From contig JASFXZ010000014.1 in NCBI GenBank assembly GCA_032209605.1, positions 1,818,912 through 1,882,911 of the forward strand: a stretch of 64,000 nt of DNA, read 5' to 3'. The DNA is from Mactromeris polynyma (taxonomy: Eukaryota; Mollusca; Bivalvia; Venerida; Mactridae). Below the pieces are notes generated by a model that was not told where the DNA came from, searched no databases, and was given only the letters and a program-made list of their open reading frames with translations. The position numbers and the translations under genes are program-made. Positions 37,078-64,000 of this stretch are shown piece after piece; the first letter of the stretch is position 1; each line of letters starts with the position of its first letter.

Positions 37078-37359
37078 GTCTATATTACATAAAATGACAC
37101 AGTCTTTATTTTCCAGGCAAGATGATTCCATCGTACTGAAAGTAGAAAGATAAGAACAATTATTATACAAAGTAACAAACAGTTTATAAAGAGACCACAT
37201 TAATTGTACATCTACAACATTACACCTAAGCGTTTTCCAATTCCAAGATTTTTATTCAGTCCGACAGATTTTCCGACCGAATGTCCGTTACTTTTTAAAC
37301 TTTCGGGAAGTCTGGAGTGTATTGAAAGTAAAATCTACAGTGAATTGTTTTAATGCCTC

Positions 37360-37488
37360 ATCTCTCAGACAAATGCCTCGGTGAACATCCCAAGCGGACT
37401 ATGTATAGTATGGTGTAGGACACAAGAACTGTGTCCAGATACCAGTGTACACAGTCCATCAGACTCGTCATCGAATCATCATCGAGAT
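37360..37488 (-). ncRNA. box C/D snoRNA-like unit A1 (LSU rRNA guide)
   Basis: Minus-strand 129-nt unit in RPL11-like intron 5. Order 5' to 3': terminal stem ATCTC, C box GATGATGA, guide 1 CGATGACGAGT, D' CTGA overlapping a C'-like TGATGG, a central hairpin region, guide 2 CGAGGCATTTGT, D box CTGA, closing stem GAGAT. Guide 2 complements CAAATGCCTCG and guide 1 complements CTCGTCATC, which are adjoining parts of the highly conserved LSU rRNA segment CCAAATGCCTCGTCATCTAA. By the box D+5 rule guide 2 would direct 2'-O-methylation of the third A in CAAA. I recall a methylated A here, guided by yeast snR47/vertebrate SNORD36-type RNAs. Box and guide order is seen directly; expression is inferred. 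This unit has GTGTCCAG where most have GTATCCAG. Confidence 0.8.
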
Positions 37489-37849
37489 CATGGCGACAAG
37501 GAATTGCCTTGTCAGAAATTTTACGACATTTTCAGAAACACAAAGTTGTGCACAGCGTTCCTGGGTAACCAACAAGTACTAACCTGTTGTACCGCAAGCA
37601 ACTGACAACTTCCTGCATTAATCAGGGGTGGCGCGCACAAATGACTTATGGTTTAATTTCTTTGCTCAAAAACGTCACGGAAAACAAGCAAGTGTAAACT
37701 TCTCCACATGAATCCAAGGTGAAAGAAAAATGTCTAAGGGTGTAATTTCTTAAGAACGTGTTTTACCGAAGTTTGCACCTACAACTTCCAGATTAGTAGT
37801 CGAGGGCTTGAAAAAGAACTGCCATGTTACTGCACCTACATAATGTTTC

Positions 37850-37978
37850 ATCTCTCAGACAAATGCCTCGGTATACATCCCAGGCGGACTATGTACAGTA
37901 TGGTGTAGGACACAAGAACTGTATCCAGATACCAGTGTACACAGTCCATCAGACTCGTCATCGAATCATCATCGAGAT
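37850..37978 (-). ncRNA. box C/D snoRNA-like unit A2
   Basis: Same boxes, guides and terminal stem as A1. Differs in the central region (plus strand GGTATACATCCCAGGCGGAC). Confidence 0.8.
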
Positions 37979-38190
37979 TATGGCGTTAAAATTTTAACAT
38001 TTACAACTCGAAATACAAGTCAAGAATATTATTTGACAAAAAACACGACATCTTAAAAATCAAACAACACCCCTCTACACATTGGATTTTTTTTACTTAA
38101 ATCAACCAAATTTACCATCATTTTACAAAGTCAAGAAATGAAATTTCTTTTAAAAAAAGATTCTAGTCCAACGGGTTCATATTAAGTTTT

Positions 38191-38319
38191 ATCTCTCAGA
38201 CAAATGCCTCGGTGGACATCCTCAGCGGACTATGTACAATATGGTGCAGGACACAAGAACTGTATCCAGATACCAGTGTACACAGTCCATCAGACTCGTC
38301 ATCGAATCATCATCGAGAT
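38191..38319 (-). ncRNA. box C/D snoRNA-like unit A3
   Basis: Boxes, both guides and terminal stem intact. Central variant on the plus strand: GGTGGACATCCTCAGCGGAC, with TACAATATGG. Confidence 0.8.
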
Positions 38320-38673
38320 CATGGCGACAATGAATTGCTGTGTCAGGAATTTTATGACATTTTCAGAATCGAAGTTATACACAGCGTTCCTGGGTAACCA
38401 GTACTTACCCGTTGTACCGCAAGCAACGGACAACTTCCCGCATAGATCAGGGGTGGCGCGCACAAATGACTTATGGTTTAGTTTCTTGGCTCAAAAACGT
38501 CATAGAAAACAAGCAAGTGTAAACTTCCCAACATGAATCCAAGGTGAAAGAAAAATGTCCAAGGTGTAATTTCTTAAGAAAGTGATTTACCAAAATTTGC
38601 ACCTTCACCCTCCAGATTGAGAGTCAAGGGCTTGAAAAAGAACTGCCATGTAAATGCACCTACATAATGTTTC

Positions 38674-38802
38674 ATCTCTCAGACAAATGCCTCGGTGGAC
38701 ATCCTAAGCGGATCGTGTACAGTATGGTGTAGGACACAAGAACTGTATCCAGATACCAGTGTACACAGTCCATCAGACTCGTCATCGAATCATCATCGAG
38801 AT
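38674..38802 (-). ncRNA. box C/D snoRNA-like unit A4
   Basis: Boxes, guides and terminal stem intact. Central variant GCGGATCGTGTACAG. It lies 324 bp from exon 5 of copy A and is followed by a different spacer from the other units, as is B7 in copy B. Confidence 0.8.
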
Positions 38803-40700
38803 TATTTAACCCATACAAGATTTCAGTCACTCTAGAAGATGCATGCCAATATAGTTTCTCTTACCATATACTCAAAAACAATGAAAACAAACATTTTTTT
38901 CAAAACCAGAACTAGATCCATAAATCAAAACATAATTTAGACCGACCAGAAATGCACATAATATTTTCATGATTTGAATTGCACAATTTCTCATCTTTCC
39001 GACGTGAGGGCAAATTCATTGGCAAAGAAGCAAAAAACCGCTGCATTCGACAATTCCCAGAAATTACATTTACGGCATGTATTTTCTGCACTAATTAGTT
39101 GTGATGCATTAAGATATTACACATACTTTTTGCTGGAACCATTTCATAGACTGTTCTTTTGTTACTTTGTGTTTGATACCGATCTTGCTAGTCTTTTTTC
39201 TTCTCTGTGAAATGTTGAAACCTGGAATAAAGAATTACAAGCCTGCTTGAAGAACATTCATTCAAGGTTCGTTATATGGACATTAAACATGACTTTAATA
39301 TTCCCACATCCAATGTCCTCTTTCTCGGACTTCTATACAAACTCGGCAGAATGGCCGCAATGATCCAAACAAAATTCAAATATCTCACAGTTTGGTAATG
39401 CATTACGAAAAGAGCTTCAAAGATTCAACTGTCAACCCATTCGATTTTTTCCCTTCCATTTTTTATATGCATGTATATGTAACAGCATTCTCATTCATCT
39501 TAAGGCTTTTGCATTAATTTCAGACCAATTGAAATTAGGAGTTTTGCAAATAAAAATTAATAGTCTCAAGAAACAAATTTATTTTAAACGACGGAAGCCA
39601 TTTTGGCGAACTGGAACTAAAAAAGCGAATCGAAAATACCAGGGTATGAATCGAATCGTGAGCTCCGTAGCCGAATTCCGATGCATTGCATCAAATCGTT
39701 GAAGCTTTAATTGCGAAGCATTATTCTAGTCAGAGAACTCGAAGGTCACACTAATTATCTTTTAGTTACACAGCTATTGCAACCAATTACTTTAATTTAC
39801 TTCTATTTCTAGTCATTGCTCTATTTTATATCATAATATAACACATCGTTCTAATTCTACTTACTTAGTCAAATATTCAATTACAAGTATAAGTTATTGA
39901 GAATTTTATGCATTTCCTACATTGATATATAACCCAAAAAAACTCAAGGGTAGTAATCGAAACCGAACCAAATTTGGTGGTTTTACATTCATTTTAAGAG
40001 ACAAAATGAAAATAACCTCTTAATGAGAGAATTACAGTAATTTAAAGAATTGAGACGCATTTACAAGTTCTGTTTTTCTGCATCCTATAAAAAAATTACG
40101 GTCAGCACAAAAAGCTAGGGAAGGTCGGAGTACACGACCCACAGATTCTTATAATTGAGCTTTGCAGACAAACAACATACCTGGACGTCCAAGGACAATG
40201 TAGAAGTCCATACCGTAGATACCAATACCGGGATCGTACTTGATTCCAAGATCAATGTGTTCTTGGATACCAAATCCAAAGTTGCCGGTCTCCGAGAAAT
40301 TGCCCTTTCTCAATTCATATTCTCTGACCTGGAAGACAGAAATATTTAGACATTTAAACAAAATTAGCAAAACCAACCAAAATGCAGGTATTTACGTGCC
40401 GCAGATATCTCGAGTCACAGACTCCCTTATCTTTCTAGGGACTCCCATTTTTCTCTTGTGCATCCCTGTGACCCCTAAAATAAGCCTTTGTCAAGTATAA
40501 ACGGCCTATCTGGGACCCTACAAATTTACGAAGGACCGCCAATTTGTCAAACACAAGGATAAAAAAAAAACCTAGCTGAAAAATCATAGCATTCTCAAAG
40601 ATACAGACAGAGGCTATTAGTGTAACACAATAGTTTGTTACAGTTGGGGGCATCAAGAAGTCACAATTTTTCAGGATGGGCTTATCATGAGGTTAATTAC

Positions 40701-40830
40701 GTATGTACCACTCAAAGTAACTGAACAAAGTATAGAACTAAGTCAGAGTTGCATCATGGGAGTTAATGTAGCACTTATTTACAATGAACAGGACCAAAAC
40801 AAAGATTGTTTTGTCCTGTGCCATAAGTGC
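40701..40830 (-). ncRNA. box H/ACA snoRNA-like unit, subfamily 2 (copy A)
   Basis: Minus-strand RNA of 130 nt. Hairpin 1 closes with GCACTTAT/ATAAGTGC, and its upper stem is CAGGAC...GTCCTG plus AAAAC/GTTTT. Then comes hinge ACATTA (fits ANANNA), a second hairpin containing GATGCAACTCTGA...GTTCAGTTACTTT, and ACA three nt from the 3' end (ACATAC). Lies in copy A's piece of intron 3. Stem differences from subfamily 1 are compensatory, which supports a structured RNA. The target is not identified. Confidence 0.6.
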
Positions 40831-41560
40831 ACTAGGTTTACCGTTAGAACATGTAAAATGAATGTAGAGGACGCAATAAAACTTTTGAGAGCATATACAA
40901 CATGTATTTTTCTAACAGATTTGAGAAGGCATGGTATTCTTCTAGGGTTTTTATAGCCGATATTCGGGCCATATTGCCAATGCCATAAGCATACATTTTC
41001 CCGAAATGAATGTAAAAATTCCCAATAAATCTGAAAAAAAAAAGGTTTTGGTTCAATTTAGCCAAAATTTGACAGAGGCTTTTCCATCATAGGCAGTTTA
41101 TATAAATAGCAATTGTTGATTAATTAATCACTACACCCTTTACTTTTATCCCAATATTTTGCTGTAATTGCAAGACTTTTTCTCCCAATTTCTAAGTTTA
41201 AAGTGCAAAATTTTACAATTGTATAGGTTTGGGACATTTCCCCAAAATAGCCAAAATAAACCCTGTCTCCCTACATTACCATTGTTTACATGTTTGCCCT
41301 GATGGAAATCTTACTTTGACAAGCGAGTCTATGGGTTTGGTGCATATAGCAGCTGTTTATACTCATTAATTAACTTCCAATTATTTGTGTACAGACATAA
41401 AAAGTAATGCAACAATTTGAAATCCAATGAGACGATGTATGACACAAGATGGTGGCCTGCATCAAGGAATATTTAACGGAATCGTTCCCTCACACATCTT
41501 CAACAAACGAAGAAATGTTCACAAGATACAATAATGGGGGAGCTGTAAATTCTTATCTAA

Positions 41561-41694
41561 ATGTGTATCACTAAAAGTAACTGAACAGAACAAAAGTTAA
41601 GCCAGAGTTGCATCGTGAAGCTTATATAGCACATATTGTAGAGATCTACAAACAAGACTAAGAAACAAAAATATTCTTTCTTGTGCCAATGTGC
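41561..41694 (-). ncRNA. box H/ACA snoRNA-like unit, subfamily 1 (copy A)
   Basis: Minus-strand 134-nt unit. Hairpin 1 closes with GCACAT/ATGTGC, with upper stem CAAGAAAGAA paired to TTCTT-(AG)-TCTTG. Hinge ATATAA fits ANANNA. Hairpin 2 is bounded by TTCAC/GTGAT with GATGCAACTCTGG inside. ACA sits three nt from the end (ACACAT). Four further copies lie in copy B. Confidence 0.6.
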
Positions 41695-42233
41695 AAATAC
41701 AGCAGAAAGTACAGAACCATTTGTCTTTACATAATACCATATATACTGAATTTTCAATAGGTTTTGTTATAAATGTCTTAATAATTGAAATTCAAACAGA
41801 GATAGTCGTTGTTGGCAGGTGGTGGCTTCTCGCATGCGGTTGGTAGGCAAAGTTTGATAGTAAAATCAGCCCTTATAAGACAGAAAAACATTTCCTTCAT
41901 TTTTTACCAGAATTGATGACTACAAGAATCAGGCAGACAAGACATATTTGACAAACTCAGAATGCAGGCTTCCCGAAAGTTAAAATTGTCTGCCTGTCCA
42001 CTGGTCAGGCAGATGATTAAAAGTTGCCTGACCAAATAAGTTTTTACAGGACCGAAAAAAAACAAGTGAATTTTCTGAAATAAGTATTATTCTTATATGA
42101 CCATAAAACTGGCACAAATCATATGACTAGAATTGCAAAATTGTGTAGTTTTGATAAGCATAGTGCATTGTTATCTGTATTTCTCATGTTGGTATTTTAT
42201 TTCAGTGAACATTATGTTGTCTCTTGTTTCTAC

Positions 42234-42886
42234 TTCGGGTATTTTACCTGGGTTTGTCTGTGTTTCTGAATTTGGGTATTTTACCTGGGTTTGTCTGTGT
42301 TTCTGAATTTGGGCATTTTACCTGGGTTTGTCTGTGTTTCTGGATTTGGGTATTTTACCTGGGTTTGTCTGTGTTTCTGAATTTGGGTATTTTACCTGGG
42401 TTTGTCTGTGTTTCTGAATTTGGGTATTTTACCTGGGTTTGTCTGTGTTTCTGGATTTGGGTATTTTACCTGGGTTTGTCTGTGTTTCTGGATTTGGGTA
42501 TTTTACCTGGGTTTGTCTGTGTTTCTGGATTTGGGTATTTTACCTGGGTTTGTCTGTGTTTCTGAATTTGGGTATTTTACCTGGGTTTGTCTGTGTTTCT
42601 GAATTTGGGTATTTTACCTGGGTTTGTCTGTGTTTCTGAATTTGGGTATTTTACCTGGGTTTGTCTGTGTTTCTGAATTTGGGTATTTTACCTGGGTTTG
42701 TCTGTGTTTCTGAATTTGGGTATTTTACCTGGGTTTGTCTGTGTTTCTGAATTTGGGTATTTTACCTGGGTTTGTCTGTGTTTCTGAATTTGGGTATTTT
42801 ACCTGGGTTTGTCTGTGTTTCTGAATTTGGGTATTTTACCTGGGTTTGTCTGTGTTTCTGGATTGTTTGTCTGTGTTTCTGGATTT
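42234..42886. repeat. 37-bp minisatellite at the duplication junction
   Basis: About 17 units of 37 bp (TGGGTTTGTCTGTGTTTCTG + A/GATTTGGGTATTTTACC), ending in two shortened units immediately before copy B begins at 42,888. Since 37 is not a multiple of three, overlapping plus frames are open; not coding. The flank at 41,965-42,233 has no match in copy B. Confidence 0.93.
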
Positions 42887-43788
42887 GTATTTCGTATTGT
42901 GAGCGACACGAGAACACAAGTATTATCAATAACGGGTAAATATAGACAACAGATTGTGGATTCACCCGGAGTAGATCGCAATCATGACACATACGTACTA
43001 TATCAAACTACCCTTATGTCATATAATACAGCTAAGCCACGATTATATGTGCATGTGACAGTTAACTCTGCCGTATCACCTTACGTTATCTCCGCCAGGT
43101 AAACATCTGACGAGTGAAGTATAATCGAACAAAGTTTGATTGCTCAAGATATGTTTATGTTGACACAGAACGGAATGTCTTTTCAGATTCTGTACATGTA
43201 GCCATTAGAGATTAACATTATTATCTGGTTTATTTCCATGGAAACGTGCGATTAAGTTGAATAAGAGAGTATTATTTTACTGTAAATATGAACGCATTTA
43301 TTTCGTTACGGTCGTATTTACAGTCTCAGGTGTTACGGTGACAATATTTTCGTTGCTAGGGGCCAAAATGTATTCTGATATTTTCACAATACCCACTAGT
43401 GATAAGCATGCGTTCGTGTACGTCTGTTCAGCCTTATGACAAGTTATCGAAAAAAGGTAGCTTAACAAATATTTCATTAAACTATTTTCGAAATGTGCAT
43501 GTATAATGACAGAGGATATGTGTATGTTATAAAAATTTGCATTATTTAGATAAAATAAATAAAATGTGTTTGAACAGAACGCTGACATACATCAGATCAG
43601 AATAATTTATGAAGTAAATGTCTACGTTTACAATGCACTCAATACTAGAATGTCGTTAATGTATGCAAACTATAATATATATCACTAGAACTATACACGA
43701 TTTATTTACTGAGGTCATATATTTCATATTTGCTTTTCCATAATTTGAAACCAATGTATTATACACCACTTTTACCACATGTATATTT

Positions 43789-44367
43789 GAGCACTGCTAT
43801 GGGATTTACAACCTCTTCTGTTAGTGACGACATTTCAAGAAAACCCAACATGTGATGTCACTTTTTGCAATCAGGAAACAATATTTACTCCAAACGGTCA
43901 CTTCGTTTCAATATTGCCATACGCGGCTAATATTAATTATTATTACCTGATTCCTTATATTATAGATACAAATCTGTTAATTTTTGCTGTTTTACATTAA
44001 AGCTATCAATTTTTCTTGGATTGAACTATTCCCCGGTCAACAGTATGAACTGTTTCCCTCTGGCGCTATGAAGTCAATGGAATTTCCAAATTTTATTTTT
44101 AGACGGCATAATTATCATTAACGTTCGGTCGTTTCCGTGTTCGATTCGCGCTTTTGATCAGGTAATAAAACATTTATTTCATGGTTATTTGGGTAACAGT
44201 AAAAACTGTTCAGATGTCATCCCCTCTACCTCGAGACTACAGTTTTTACTGTTACCCAAATAACCATGAAATAACTGTATACTGTCAGTACATGGTGACG
44301 TCACATGTGACGTTTTCTAGAAATGACGTCACTTAAAGTGGAGGTTGGAAATCGTACAGCGGCGCTC
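43789..44367. mobile_element. GAGCACTGC-family MITE split by a foldback insertion
   Basis: Family ends are at both margins (GAGCACTGCTATGGGATTTA; AATCGTACAGCGGCGCTC). The middle, about 43,935-44,279, is foreign and contains 35-bp inverted arms at 44,174-44,208 and 44,240-44,274 (TTATTTCATGGTTATTTGGG and its inverse) plus outer TATTACCTGAT/ATCAGGTAATA pairs. Absent from copy A. Confidence 0.75.
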
Positions 44368-45229
44368 ATATATGGACTTTATGTAATCTACACGTTGTGT
44401 GTCACTTACAATACACCATACCGTGATATGGCTGTAAGATAAAACATGTATAACATGTATAACACGGTAGGTCAATATATATCTTGATATCACGGGAGAT
44501 TGTCACGAGCTCTCTCTCTTTATCCCTTCTAGAGTTATCTACCTTCATCCATTCTATAGAAATGATAAAGGGAGAGAATTCTTGAAAGGATAAAGAGAGA
44601 GAACTCGTGACCGTCTCTTCTGGTCTAATGTAATTCAAGTAAACGGTTATTTATCTGTTCCAGTTGTAATTTATAAAACTTCTTTAGTTACTGTCCATTC
44701 AAGTCCCAAATAGAGAAATTTAAGTGACTTGTATGTTTTTCGGCGCAGCCATTCTAACATGTTTTTTTCTATTTGCATATCAGTATTGACATTGTGTAAA
44801 CCAATCAAATCTTACGTTTACCACCAAGCCCATTTCTCTTCAACGGAACAACGGATGTTACATTGACACAGATAGGTTAACCTTTCGATAAAGGTTACTT
44901 TACCAAACTCCACTGAATTTCGGTGAATTTATCGAAATCCATTTTGGATCTGGAGTGATCAGTGACATCTCGGCAATTTTTTATGGTGCACAACAAATCT
45001 TAACCTTCCAATTGCGCCGACCATCTGTTTTCAAGATATTTCTTGTTATTTATAGATTGGTAAGTTCTTCTCGTTGTATATGTGTTCGTGAACTTTGTGT
45101 ATTTTGTGTATGCATATGCGCTGAACCTCGGACACTGGTGATCATGTATTTCATCTATTACACCAAAGCAGCTGTACGATACTAATCTTTTTACAACGTA
45201 TAGTTGAACGGAGGGTTGAAACCATAAGG

Positions 45230-45430
45230 AGCAAAGGAAGAGAACTCTAGATGAGATAAAGGGAAATAACTCGTAACAATCTCCTGTAGTTGAGCCGACA
45301 TAATCCAACTGCTCCCAAAACTGGCATTCTGGCACGGGGTCTAGAACACTGGAGATATACCATAGAGTGTATGAAGGGAGAGAACTCTTGAAGGGATAAT
45401 GGGAGAGAACTCGCGATGATCTCCTGTGGT
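45230..45430. repeat. GGGAGAGAACTC repeat module, copy B
   Basis: Counterpart of 35,330-35,540. A related shorter block with CTCTCTCTTTATCCCTTCTA and its inverse is at 44,510-44,605. From 45,520 to 46,920 is the 3' flank of RPL11, with no gene seen. Confidence 0.55.
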
Positions 45431-46928
45431 CTGGGTTGACAGTCATCTGACATAACAACAGCAGAAGGATTAATCTTTCGTATAAAACTTCTACGAGTTT
45501 AATACAGACACGCATTCTTCACAGAATACGTCTAAGGGAGGTAACTCCAATTTTTCATCGCATTGTTACATCCATCATTTCACACCCTTGTTCAAGTCGG
45601 GACTAGTATTTTTGGAGAGCATAAATGTATTTTCCGACTTTTTGCTCGAAGTGGGCTAAGCGTAATGCGTAAATGTACATCAAAATCTAAGCTTTTTATG
45701 TTTGGGTTCCCATAATTAAATAAAGGCCGCATGTTCTATGGACGGTCACCGAGAGATGTCTTTATTTTATTATTGTTTTATCCTATGATTCTATTACAGC
45801 AGTGAGAAGTATCCCTAAATTTTTTAACCATATTACTAAACTTCTGTTAACCATCCACATGACAAGGGTATGAATGTTTTGGTATTTCAGTGCGTTAGTT
45901 ACATTTATACGTAATCCTAGAACGCCAATCTAGGATTACGGTCCCATAATCGTAGCCACCGACTTTATACAAACGTACGTTACCATGGTGACCTGGACTA
46001 GGTTGTGCATCAAGCGTTAATTCTGTATTTGAGAGGCGGAGTGTACCCTCCAGTGGCTTATTCAAGAATTGTAGCAAATTGGAAGAATGATTTGAATTAT
46101 TTCCTCAAGGTTTATGAACAATACTGACTAGAGTTGTGACTAGTGTTTATTTATTATAGCCTCACTCTCTACTTAAAGGACCTGTTATTTCTGAATAGTG
46201 AGACACCTATTTCTGAGAACATTTACTTCCCGATTCCGATCTTTTAAGTCAGGTAGGCACACGATAACCAATGTTGCAGTAAATGTATGTTTATAGAGAA
46301 GTAATATTTTTTTACTACCATTTATTGTATTGCATTGTATATGTAGGTATGACCCATATTAACATTTGTCCAAGATATCGTACAGACAAACATGAAGATT
46401 GGATAAAAACCATTGAATTTTTGAAAGGAATAAGAATCTTTTAACTCATTTCCTAAGATATGACCCCAGAAGGCTCATATTCACAATTGTCAATGATGTT
46501 ATGCAGTCAAATATTCTGAGCGAGTTTCGTGAAAGAAAGGAATACACAACTTAAACGCATAATTGTTAACGACGTCAGACAGTCTAGGCTGCCCGACTGC
46601 ATGGTTTTCATCAATCTACAAGCCAAATTTTGCTGAAAACTCCAGCTAAGAACTGAGAACCAAAAATATTTGTCAACTCTCAGAAAACATCAACATTCAA
46701 TTCACACACACAAACGTACTCAGAGTAAATTTTGAGAGCCGATTGTTGGTCGAGGGACAACAAAAGTCCCTTGCCTCCCTAGTATTGATGGTTGTGTTAT
46801 GACCCCGTGATGTATCCATTTCAGTTTAAGCCACACGTGTATAGCTGTAAATCCACACACCGATATAATTTAACAATTTCACAGACAAATAAAAACACGA
46901 AAATCAACATCTCTTTGAAAGCCTGTTT

Positions 46929-46934
46929 TTTATT
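46929..46934 (-). promoter_or_regulatory. RPL11: RPL11 polyadenylation signal
   Basis: AATAAA on the minus strand 28 bp beyond the TAA stop; short 3' UTRs are usual for ribosomal protein genes. Confidence 0.75.
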
Positions 46935-46962
46935 GTCTATATTACATAAAATTACACAGTCT

Positions 46963-57246
<10,284 letters not shown>

Positions 57247-57379
57247 GTTGATGCAACCGGAAAAGGAAGTAAAAAAACGAAGAATTCCGAATATTGATCA
57301 CGTGACAAATGGCGGCTTGACTCTTAGCAACAGTACACAACTGTCATCCAGTCTGAAAGTACATCACATTTTCAATAAA
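57247..57379. promoter_or_regulatory. shared RPL11/DRC1 bidirectional promoter
   Basis: The two start codons face away from each other 133 bp apart. For RPL11 (minus) the tract CTTCCTTTTCC at 57,259-57,269, 12 bp before ATG, resembles a 5' terminal oligopyrimidine start. A palindromic TCACGTGA E-box lies at 57,298-57,305 and AAATGGCGGC (YY1-like) at about 57,307-57,316. No TATA box is apparent. Confidence 0.65.

Positions 57380-64000
<6,621 letters not shown>

Larger units (their letters stand above)
37106..40328 (-). pseudogene. RPL11: duplicated RPL11 exons 4-6 (3' half gene, copy A)
   Basis: A second set of RPL11 3' exons: exon 4 at 40,181-40,328, exon 5 at 39,127-39,221, exon 6 at 37,106-37,135. 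All splice sites, frame and the stop are intact. Exon 4 encodes [20 protein letters not shown]..., exon 5 FNISQRRKKTSKIGIKHK... and exon 6 YDGIILPGK. They differ from copy B by a single synonymous base (in exon 4). No copy of exons 1-3 or of a promoter lies upstream in copy A; the sequence there is copy A's piece of intron 3, then the 37-bp minisatellite and copy B's 3' end. It therefore cannot make L11 alone. It could be reached only by readthrough past the copy B polyadenylation site followed by exon 3-to-4A splicing. It may instead be a dead partial duplicate, or survive because its intron carries snoRNA-like units. Confidence 0.88.
32234..41964. repeat. tandem segmental duplication, copy A
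   Basis: The left boundary matches copy B from TATTTCGTATTGTGAGCGAC onward; the right boundary is where CAAACTCAGAATG ceases to match (54,558 in copy B). It carries RPL11-like exons 4-6, part of intron 3, intron 5 and the 3' flank, all in the same order as copy B. Differences include insertions private to A (33.3-33.8 kb, 34.06-34.21 kb, 34.58-35.26 kb) and fewer snoRNA-like units. Confidence 0.92.

Overview
This is animal nuclear DNA: AT-rich, with introns bounded by GT..AG, and crowded with SINEs, foldback/MITE elements and minisatellites. The proteins are metazoan. A SINE tail ending in GGCGTTAAACCC plus (AAAC)n, the dense short DNA transposons and the repeat style suggest a mollusc, most likely a bivalve; that placement is inference.

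Three genes can be supported by spliced homology. (1) 1,785-4,021, minus strand: the last two exons of a core-1 beta-1,3-galactosyltransferase-like (C1GALT1, GT31) enzyme, separated by an intron holding a LINE scrap and a 71-bp minisatellite. (2) 46,963-57,246, minus: a complete six-exon RPL11 (uL5) gene encoding about 180 residues. (3) 57,380 to the window end, plus: the first ten exons of DRC1 (CCDC164), an axonemal dynein regulatory complex subunit. RPL11 and DRC1 are head to head, with start codons 133 bp apart, over a shared promoter. A single exon of an unrecognised membrane protein with a probable frameshift lies at 26,339-26,757.

The striking region is 32-55 kb. A segment carrying RPL11 exons 4-6, part of intron 3, intron 5 and the 3' flank is present twice in tandem (copy A 32,234-41,964; copy B 42,888-54,558), joined at a 37-bp minisatellite. 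The two sets of exons differ by one synonymous base in 273, while the non-coding parts have drifted. Inside these introns, on the RPL11 strand, are two families of repeated RNA-like modules. Eleven 129-nt units in intron 5 look like box C/D snoRNAs: terminal stem, C, D' and D boxes, and two guides complementary to adjoining parts of one conserved LSU rRNA segment. Seven 129-134-nt units in intron 3 look like box H/ACA snoRNAs, with compensatory changes between two subfamilies. RPL11 therefore looks like a host gene in which intronic guide-RNA genes have been amplified, first locally and then by duplicating the 3' half of the gene.

The rest (about 4-32 kb and the DRC1 introns) is accessory DNA. 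It holds tRNA-derived SINEs, several MITE families with clear terminal inverted repeats, foldback elements, a hAT remnant with a BED zinc finger, and large tandem arrays (14-, 20-, 37-, 40-, 41-, 48-, 71-, 75- and 78-bp units). Most long open frames here are periodic readings of those arrays and are not genes.
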